Positions 57,690 through 64,000 of a stretch of 64,000 nt of DNA are shown in pieces. The stretch spans positions 650,001-714,000 of the forward strand of contig NZ_JABWQX020000001.1 of assembly GCF_014268655.2 (NCBI RefSeq), read 5' to 3'. A program made the position numbers and the translations under genes. The notes beneath the pieces were generated by a model, which was not told the origin of the DNA, did not search any database, and saw nothing but the letters and a program-made list of their open reading frames with translations. The stretch is from Pseudomonas marvdashtae (GTDB lineage Bacteria > Pseudomonadota > Gammaproteobacteria > Pseudomonadales > Pseudomonadaceae). How positions within the stretch are numbered: the stretch's first letter is position 1; each line of letters starts with the position of its first letter.

Positions 57690-58706
57690 CTAATATCCGG
57701 CGTACCCTTCATCCTCGCGAGCCTCCCAATAAAACGTAAACAGCACCAACTGCTCCACCGGCTCATAAAACATCATTATCAGATCCGCACCCCAACTCTG
57801 ATAATGATGGGCGGGCACGCTCGCCACGTGATGAAACAGATGGCCAGCGGGGCTGCGCGGGTATCCTGTTGTTACTCCGTGCTCCTCGTTTTCCACATAA
57901 CTCAGCGAAAGACCGGAAATCGGAAACTTCAAGTAGTCTGCTACACCGCCGATCTGCTCGACAAACGTCATCCGCTCAACGTCATACAAGGGGATGTTTT
58001 CGGCTAACGCTGATGGGGAGAACAGGCGCCCCGAGTTCTGATAAAGCTTCTTGGCCGCTTCATACGCAGCTTTCTGATCCGCGTACATCTCGAGCAGACT
58101 CGCGCGCGCCTCCACATAAGGGTCGGCCAAATGTTGGTTATCCGCATGGAGGAAGAAATAGCGCGGGTCGCCCATCAGGCGATACCGCCCTTCCTCGACC
58201 TTGAAACCAATCCAATTGGTATGCAAGAGCGGAGAATGCCACGAGGTCTCTTCGGTCGCTTGACCCACAAATTGGTGTTCTGTCGGTTCCATTGGCCCCA
58301 GCATGGTCAGATACCCGGACCACTCGGGATTAACCACACTGAGGTCGATGCCGAAAAACGGTTGCAAGTGTTCGATGAGCTCCGCCTGTTCGGGCACGAA
58401 AACTGTTTCGGGGTCTGGGAACGGGTAAAGCCCGTAGGGTACTTGCCTGTAATCCGGCCAGCGTTGCTCAACCTCACGAAGCACAGCCCCGGCTTCAGGG
58501 TCTTTGTCCAACCCTATCTTGTAAGCGCTCAGAAGGGCTTGTACCGCATCAAAATGCTCTGAACTAAGTTGCCCTAGATCATCAGCAGTCACCACATACC
58601 TGTCGCGGTCACGCATCGACAGCACGATCGATCGTAAACATTTCGCGGAGGCACTGTAGTCGTTGACGAGCACGTCCTTGTATCTGAGAAAGGCGGATTC
58701 GCTCAT
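57690..58706 (-). CDS. Uncharacterised protein, 338 residues
   Basis: I do not recognise a family. The protein is acidic, lacks a signal peptide and membrane segments, and is rich in aromatic residues. Conserved-looking stretches are WPDYRQVPYGLYPFPDPETV near 82-101 and HLFHHVASVPAHHYQSWGAD near 292-311, the latter with several histidines. Helices dominate the first 90 residues and strands the remainder. The layout recalls cytosolic immunity or decoy proteins, but this is impression only. It lies 201 bases upstream of hsdR on the same strand and could share its island rather than its operon. ATG at 58706; a ribosome site is weak. Confidence 0.6.
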   Translation of the reverse strand: MSESAFLRYKDVLVNDYSASAKCLRSIVLSMRDRDRYVVTADDLGQLSSEHFDAVQALLSAYKIGLDKDPEAGAVLREVEQRWPDYRQVPYGLYPFPDPETVFVPEQAELIEHLQPFFGIDLSVVNPEWSGYLTMLGPMEPTEHQFVGQATEETSWHSPLLHTNWIGFKVEEGRYRLMGDPRYFFLHADNQHLADPYVEARASLLEMYADQKAAYEAAKKLYQNSGRLFSPSALAENIPLYDVERMTFVEQIGGVADYLKFPISGLSLSYVENEEHGVTTGYPRSPAGHLFHHVASVPAHHYQSWGADLIMMFYEPVEQLVLFTFYWEAREDEGYAGY

Positions 58707-59156
58707 GTTTTTTCGTCCTTAGCACAAGTCTGTGAGTGCCCTCCACATTGCCGAGGGAAAGAGGTTGGCGGACTTTACGTCTCATTACGCAAATGCAGCA
58801 ACCTGCATGCTGACGCGCCTTTCGATTTGGTTAGTAGCGGGTGCGGTAGCGGCTGTCACCACTGATTGGTTCAGAGTGCTGAGTTGGCCCAATCGTGCTG
58901 AGCAGGGTGGCAGCATCGACCGGCTCTAAGTGGCTTATGGCCGATGGAGACGAAGTTTATGCGGGGGAGCAGAAAGATGAGAAAACGCCTGAAAACTTTA
59001 CGCAATTAGCGTTAAACACTGGCCTCGGCAACAAACCCCCTATCCAGAGCCTCATAACCTGCTCCGATTGTTTACCTGTATGAACAGACAACATGGACGG
59101 AGCGGCTGCTTTTGCTTAGGGTATGGCCATTCGATATTACCTGCAAGGCAGCCGGC
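58707..59156. other. Intergenic region between two divergent unknown genes
   Basis: No supported gene. A plus-strand reading of 65 codons at 58732-58929 starts from a GTG without ribosome site and matches nothing I know. Promoters for the two flanking divergent genes must lie here, but I cannot place them. Confidence 0.5.
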
Positions 59157-60614
59157 ATGAAGCGTGAACAGTTTTTGCTCCAACCTGAAGTCGAGGCTTT
59201 TGTTGAATGGCTGGCGACGAATTTGCCAGCCCTGACGTTCAAGCTTCGTTTCAAATCCAGCAAATTTGTACCGGGCGGTTTGCAGGAGGATGTTCGCGGT
59301 TTCGAGCAGGTGCTGGCGCACTATCGTTGGAAGGCCAGCTGGCTGGACAGCAATCAGACATCGGTGGGCTCGCAAACCTGGGCGCAAACGCAACGTTCTC
59401 TCGGCCAGCTTCGCGAGTGGCTCAAGAGTGCAGTTGAGCGCGGTGATGAGCCGCAAGCGCTGCAGGCGTGTTTGCAGATTCTTCGCTGGGGCGGCGTGCG
59501 CGGTGCCATCCCGTTTTTGCATCGTCTGGCCGCCAAGGGTGAGTTGTCAGCTTATCTGCAAAAGATGGTCGGGCTCATGACGCTGGATGGCGACAATGAC
59601 CTGGATGAGCTTGACGCGAACAGCGTTGAGCGTTTCGATGCGGGCCTGACCAAGATTCACGCACTGCTCGATGTGTCGGGTTCGCCGATTTATGACAGCC
59701 GCGTCGGTGCTGCCATGGGCATGTTTTATTCGTTGTTTCGTGAGCAGTGGACGGGTGGGGGAAAACCGCTGTTGTCGTTCCCGTCCGGTGGTGCGCGCGG
59801 CAGCCAGATCCGCAATCCCGGAGCGTTCACCAACGGCTTGGCGGCGCCGCAGTTTTCTTCGATTCGCTATGAGGCATGGGCTCGCTGCCAAGTGCGCCTG
59901 GGGTGGATCATCCGTGCCCTGCTCGAGCGTACAGACTGGTTCGCTGACCAAGGCACGCTGCCTGCACGGTGCCATGCGTTCGAAGCCAGTCTGTTCATGC
60001 TCGGTTATGACCTGCGCTGCTTTGGCGGGGCACTTAAAACTGCCGCGCTCCTGGAGGATGAGGACAAACCCGATCGCGAGAGCACGGGTTGGGTGCCGAC
60101 GGGGAATACGTTCAATCGGGTGATCGCGGATTATCTGGAATTCCGCCGCGACGGTGGGCAGCCGGATAAGACTTCCTTCGTCGACTGGCAGGTAGCGAAC
60201 CGTGCTGTTTCCCGCTCGACCGCGCAAGGCAACTGTTTTGCGTTTTCCATGCAGGAGTTCGACTTGTTCAACCGTTCACTTGAAGAGCTCACGCGGATCG
60301 TCAACGGGGGGGAAGACGGGTTGCTTGCGGCCTTGTCCAGCGAGGTGCTGGAGCCCTTCACCCTGGGGGACGAGCGGGTCAACGTGTGCCTGGTAGATGT
60401 ATTGATCACTGGACGGGTGTACCAGCGAGAGACGACGGGCGAGGCGCGTGTCGAATCCATTCTGGCCGCCGGCTACGCAGGTACTCCCAATACCGCCAAT
60501 ACGCTCATGGCTTTGGGTCGCAATGTCGGCAAGCACTTTGGGCTGCTCGATGCCGAGCATTTGCCAACGCCGCTTTTCGAGCTGTTCTTTGGCGAGTGTT
60601 CGCTGGAGGCCTGA
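59157..60614 (+). CDS. Uncharacterised protein paired with a TM0106-type nuclease/helicase gene
   Basis: Protein of 485 residues of unknown function, without signal peptide or membrane segments. Near 178-195 the segment SGSPIYDSRVGAAMGMF stands out: a YDSRV motif of this kind occurs in some helical proteins related to HhH-type DNA-binding folds. Charged helical regions surround it, and GSQIRNPGAF and RYEAWARCQVRLGWI follow. The ATG at 59157 has AAGG nine bases upstream; the frame is open from 59112 but the added residues look non-coding. The next gene begins 63 bases after the stop on the same strand, so the two are probably one operon. Confidence 0.7.
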   Translation: MKREQFLLQPEVEAFVEWLATNLPALTFKLRFKSSKFVPGGLQEDVRGFEQVLAHYRWKASWLDSNQTSVGSQTWAQTQRSLGQLREWLKSAVERGDEPQALQACLQILRWGGVRGAIPFLHRLAAKGELSAYLQKMVGLMTLDGDNDLDELDANSVERFDAGLTKIHALLDVSGSPIYDSRVGAAMGMFYSLFREQWTGGGKPLLSFPSGGARGSQIRNPGAFTNGLAAPQFSSIRYEAWARCQVRLGWIIRALLERTDWFADQGTLPARCHAFEASLFMLGYDLRCFGGALKTAALLEDEDKPDRESTGWVPTGNTFNRVIADYLEFRRDGGQPDKTSFVDWQVANRAVSRSTAQGNCFAFSMQEFDLFNRSLEELTRIVNGGEDGLLAALSSEVLEPFTLGDERVNVCLVDVLITGRVYQRETTGEARVESILAAGYAGTPNTANTLMALGRNVGKHFGLLDAEHLPTPLFELFFGECSLEA

Positions 60615-60677
60615 GCCTCACATTAGCTTCGCTTACCGTGCAGCGGTCCCGGGCACTTCACAGGATCAGTCTCGCCC

Positions 60678-63600
60678 ATGCAAATGCGCAATGGCACACG
60701 TCTTTATTCCGCCTCGGACCTCTGCGGTTTTCTTGAGTGTCAGCACCTCACGACGCTGGATCTTGCGCACCTGGTCAAGCCGATGGAAAAAGCGCCATCG
60801 AGTGAACAGAACCGCTTGATCCAGGATAAGGGTCTGGCCCACGAGGCGGCTTATTTCGATCGCCTCAAGAGCCAATATGCCAATGTGGTCGACATCGCCG
60901 AAGGTGCCCCGAGTTTTGCCCGCCGCGTCGAGCTGACGATTCTGGCCATGCAAGCGGGTGCAGACATCATTTTCCAGGCATCGCTGCAGGACGGCCCCTT
61001 GATTGGCCATGCTGACTTTCTGCGTAAAGTGCCGATGCCATCGGCTCTGGGTGAGCACAGCTATGAAGTGATCGACACCAAGCTGGCGAAAACCGCCAAG
61101 GCCAAGTTTCTGGTACAGACCGCGCTGTATTCGCGCCTGTTGGTGCCGATCCAAGGCGTGCAGCCGCATTACATGTATGTGGTGCTCGGTGATGCGGCGT
61201 GTACGGAGCAGGCCTTTCGCGTGGCGGACTACGCCGACTATCTGGAACATGTGTTGCAGCGCTTCAACGCTTTCACAAGTCTTGCCGAGCCGCCCGCCAC
61301 TTACCCTGATCCCTGTGGGCATTGCGGGTTTTGTGGTTGGCGCGAGCGCTGTGACGAGCAACGCCAGCAGGACGATCACCTCTCGGCCGTCGCGGGTATC
61401 AGCCGCTCGCAGATCAATAAACTGCACAACGCTGGCGTCACGACGCTGCGCCAGTTGGCCCAAAGTCCGGACACTCTGCGTGTCGCCAACCTGCAGGGGG
61501 AGTCGTTGAGCAAGTTGCGTCATCAGGCGCGTATGCAGCTGCAGGGGCGCGCCAGTGATCGCCCGTTGTTCGAGCTGCTGCCACCCGCCGGCGCGCACCG
61601 TGGTTTCAACCGGATGCCGCCAGCGGTCGAGGGCGATCTGTTCTTTGACATGGAAGGCAATCCGCTCGAAGAGGGCGGCCTTGAGTACTTGTTTGGGCTC
61701 TACATCAACGAGGGCGGCAAGCAAACGTTCAAAGCCTTCTGGGCGCATAGCCGTGCTGAGGAACGAATCGCTTTCGAGCAATTCATCGACTGGGTGACCG
61801 CCCATCTCAAGCGTTACCCCGACGCGCACATCTACCACTACGCCAGCTATGAAGAGACCGCGATCAAGCGTCTGATGAGCCAGCACGGCACTCGCGAAGC
61901 CCAGGTAGACGGGCTGCTGCGCAACGGCAAACTGATCGATCTTTACAAGATGGTGCGTGAAGCGATTCGGGTGTCGGAGCCCAGTTATTCGATCAAGAAC
62001 ATCGAGCACTTTTACATGGCTCAGCGCGAGGGCGATGTGACCAATGCTGGCGCCAGCATTGTGTTTTATGAGCAGTGGAAAGAAACCGGCGACTCGGCAT
62101 TGCTTGAGCAGATCGAGCGTTACAACGAAGACGACGTGAAATCCACTTTTCTCCTGCGTGACTGGCTGCTGGGCATCAAACCGGCAGGTGCTGGCGGGTT
62201 TTGCGTACCTGAGCCCGTCACCGTGACCTCGGGCACCGAACCCACCGACGTGGAGATTCGACTGGAGAGCTATCGCCAGCGTCTGCTCGATGGACCGCAC
62301 GCCGAAGACCCGGTACGCGTGCTGACCTTCCAACTGCTCGACTTCCATCGTCGTGCCGACAAGCCTATCTGGTGGCAAATGTTCAGTCGCCGGGACATGA
62401 CCACCGAGGAGCTTTTGGAAGATATCGAAAGCCTCGCGGGGTTGCAGCGCACGTCGACACCGCGTGAACCGATCAAGCGGTCGTTCTTGTACGAATACCG
62501 TTTCGAGCCGCAGGAAACCAAGTTGCGGACAGGCTCTAAAGGCCTTGTCGCCGAGACCCAGGCCAGCATCGAATTGCATCACCTGGACTTCGACCTGGGG
62601 CTGGCGACCTTCAAGGCGACCGAGGAAAAAGCGCCACCCGAATATTTCGACATGATTCCCGACCGGCCAATCCCGACGGACGCTCTGCGTGACGCGTTGT
62701 TGCGTTATGCCAACAGCGTGCTGGCCGGCGGCAAGCGTTTCCAGGCAGTGACCGACTTCCTGCATCGACGTGCTCCACGGGTGAATGGCGTGGAGCCGGG
62801 GGCGCCGCTGCTCGACCCAGGCCTGCCACCGTTGGACGCCATCAAGCAAGTGGTGCGCAATCTCGACCAGTGCGTGCTGTTTATTCAGGGCCCGCCGGGC
62901 ACCGGCAAGACTTACACCGGCTCGCACGTCATTGTCGATTTGCTCAAGGCGGGTAAGCGCATCGGCGTCACGTCCAACTCGCACCACGCCATCAATAACC
63001 TGCTGGCAGCGGTGGAAGCGCAAGCGCTGGAAGAGGGCGTCACGTTCAGCGGCTTGAAAAAGTCTGCGGACGGGGAGGGCAATGAGTTCGAAGGCCGCTG
63101 CATTCGCTCCATCGAAAACAAGAAGGCATTTCTCGCCGCATGCGTGCCTTCTATTGCCTTGACGGCCGGCACGGTCTGGATACTGGCGAACGATGCGTTT
63201 ACCGAGCAACTGGACTACCTGTTCATCGACGAAGCCGGGCAGGTGAGTGTGGCCAACCTAGTCGCAATGGGCATGGCGGCACGCAACATCGTACTGATGG
63301 GGGATCAGATGCAACTGTCGCAGCCGGTGCAGGGTGTGCACCCGGGGCGCTCCGGGGACTCCATACTCGACTACCTGCTGGACGGCACGCCGACCATTGC
63401 GGCGGATCGTGGCGTGTTCCTGGCAACCACCTGGCGAATGCACCCGGACGTATGCTCGTTCATTTCCCAGGCGGTTTACCAAGGGCAGCTCTCTTCGGCG
63501 CCCGGCACCGAGCGGCAGGTTTTGCTGCTGGACGGCCAACGTCCGGAGATACCTGCCAGCGGTCTGATGTTCTGCCCTGTTCAGCACGATGGCAACAGCC

Positions 63601-64000
63601 AGAGTTCGAACGAGGAGGCCGCGCAGGTCAAAGCGCTTTACGCCTACTTTCTAGAGCAACGGTTCATCGACAGCGAAGGTCAGGAGCACGCGATAGGTCT
63701 CGAAAACATCCTGGTCGTGGCGCCGTATAACTTGCAGGTTCAAGTACTCAAGCAGGCACTTCCCGCAGGTGCCCGGGTGGGTACCGTGGATAAATTTCAG
63801 GGGCAGGAAGCAGAGATTGTCATCGTATCGATGGCGACCTCCAACGAAAACTACTTGCCGCGTGACATCGGTTTTCTGTACTCGAAGAACCGCTTGAACG
63901 TGGCGGTCAGTCGCGCCAAATCCCTGGCCTGCATCGTCGCCAGCCCGGACCTCACCGCTGTCCGTTGCGTGACACCCCAAGAGATGAGTCTGGTAAACGG
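60678..64000 (+). CDS. TM0106-type RecB-like nuclease / DEDD exonuclease / UPF1-like helicase (3' end outside window)
   Basis: At least 1107 residues, open to the right edge. Region 1 (to about 235) is a RecB-like nuclease: GHADFL and EVIDTKLAK give the D and D-x-K residues, and PCGHCGFCGWRERC gives four cysteines for an iron-sulfur cluster, as in AddB/Cas4-type enzymes. Region 2 (about 320-500) is RNase-H-like, DEDD type: LFFDMEGNPL, then IDLYKMV and YNEDDVKSTFLL. Region 3 (from about 730) is a UPF1/DNA2-type SF1 helicase: GPPGTGKTYTG, FIDEAGQVS, LMGDQMQLSQP, VDKFQGQEAEIVIVS and NVAVSRAKS. The start ATG at 60678 is the first in frame; a second lies six bases on. It should process nucleic acids; the biological role is not known. 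Confidence 0.88.
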   Translation, partial: MQMRNGTRLYSASDLCGFLECQHLTTLDLAHLVKPMEKAPSSEQNRLIQDKGLAHEAAYFDRLKSQYANVVDIAEGAPSFARRVELTILAMQAGADIIFQASLQDGPLIGHADFLRKVPMPSALGEHSYEVIDTKLAKTAKAKFLVQTALYSRLLVPIQGVQPHYMYVVLGDAACTEQAFRVADYADYLEHVLQRFNAFTSLAEPPATYPDPCGHCGFCGWRERCDEQRQQDDHLSAVAGISRSQINKLHNAGVTTLRQLAQSPDTLRVANLQGESLSKLRHQARMQLQGRASDRPLFELLPPAGAHRGFNRMPPAVEGDLFFDMEGNPLEEGGLEYLFGLYINEGGKQTFKAFWAHSRAEERIAFEQFIDWVTAHLKRYPDAHIYHYASYEETAIKRLMSQHGTREAQVDGLLRNGKLIDLYKMVREAIRVSEPSYSIKNIEHFYMAQREGDVTNAGASIVFYEQWKETGDSALLEQIERYNEDDVKSTFLLRDWLLGIKPAGAGGFCVPEPVTVTSGTEPTDVEIRLESYRQRLLDGPHAEDPVRVLTFQLLDFHRRADKPIWWQMFSRRDMTTEELLEDIESLAGLQRTSTPREPIKRSFLYEYRFEPQETKLRTGSKGLVAETQASIELHHLDFDLGLATFKATEEKAPPEYFDMIPDRPIPTDALRDALLRYANSVLAGGKRFQAVTDFLHRRAPRVNGVEPGAPLLDPGLPPLDAIKQVVRNLDQCVLFIQGPPGTGKTYTGSHVIVDLLKAGKRIGVTSNSHHAINNLLAAVEAQALEEGVTFSGLKKSADGEGNEFEGRCIRSIENKKAFLAACVPSIALTAGTVWILANDAFTEQLDYLFIDEAGQVSVANLVAMGMAARNIVLMGDQMQLSQPVQGVHPGRSGDSILDYLLDGTPTIAADRGVFLATTWRMHPDVCSFISQAVYQGQLSSAPGTERQVLLLDGQRPEIPASGLMFCPVQHDGNSQSSNEEAAQVKALYAYFLEQRFIDSEGQEHAIGLENILVVAPYNLQVQVLKQALPAGARVGTVDKFQGQEAEIVIVSMATSNENYLPRDIGFLYSKNRLNVAVSRAKSLACIVASPDLTAVRCVTPQEMSLVN

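Noticed and set aside
58732..58929. A 65-codon plus-strand frame with a hydrophobic middle
   Set aside because: It has no ribosome site, starts at GTG and lies in the divergent promoter region; no support beyond being open.
60666..63209. An 847-codon open frame on the minus strand opposite the TM0106-type gene
   Set aside because: The plus strand encodes continuous nuclease, exonuclease and helicase motifs; the antisense frame is a by-product of high GC and third-position bias.

Overview
The window looks like chromosomal DNA of a Pseudomonas of the fluorescens group. The evidence is the Pseudomonas-type 23S/5S rRNA, high-GC coding sequence, two palindromes of the P. fluorescens REP type (core TGTGGCGAGGG), a yfiRNB operon, and an McpS-like chemoreceptor. 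The species cannot be fixed by reading alone.

Layout. 1-2620 holds the 3' part of a 23S rRNA gene, a 5S gene and a terminator, the end of an rrn operon. 2729-11963 is recC-recB-recD, translationally coupled through ATGA overlaps. 12102-14450 is yfiR-yfiN-yfiB, a c-di-GMP signalling module. 14447-31246 is ordinary metabolic and regulatory chromosome: a LysR regulator divergent from mmsA-mmsB (valine catabolism); a cupin; a LysR regulator divergent from a TSUP exporter; a YgiN-type quinol monooxygenase divergent from the quinone reductase mdaB, followed by a third LysR gene; an epimerase; a SulP transporter; a GntP permease / RpiR regulator / D-aminoacylase operon; a glyoxalase-fold protein; and an McpS-like chemoreceptor with a likely FliA promoter.

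31438-47206 is accessory. A short ORF with its own intrinsic terminator precedes a contact-dependent inhibition / two-partner secretion locus: cdiB, a 3081-residue cdiA, and an AT-rich toxin tip with its immunity gene. It is followed by a 5'-truncated group II intron with the remnant of its reverse transcriptase, an orphan PoNe-type immunity gene, two lipoprotein genes and a small gene of unknown function. A YniB-family membrane protein closes this stretch.

48511-64000 is a defence-like island. It contains a complete EcoKI-like type I restriction-modification operon, hsdR, an AlbA/HATPase gene, hsdM, hsdS and an HNH-type gene, all on the minus strand. An uncharacterised 338-residue protein lies next to it. 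Then come two plus-strand genes: a 485-residue protein of unknown function and a very large TM0106-type enzyme that combines RecB-like nuclease, DEDD-exonuclease-like and UPF1-like helicase regions and runs off the right edge.

The points most worth following are five 11-bp tandem repeats inside the AlbA/HATPase gene of the restriction operon, a plausible slippage switch; the unknown-protein/TM0106 gene pair beside the restriction system; and the exchanged toxin/immunity tip of the CDI locus with debris behind it.
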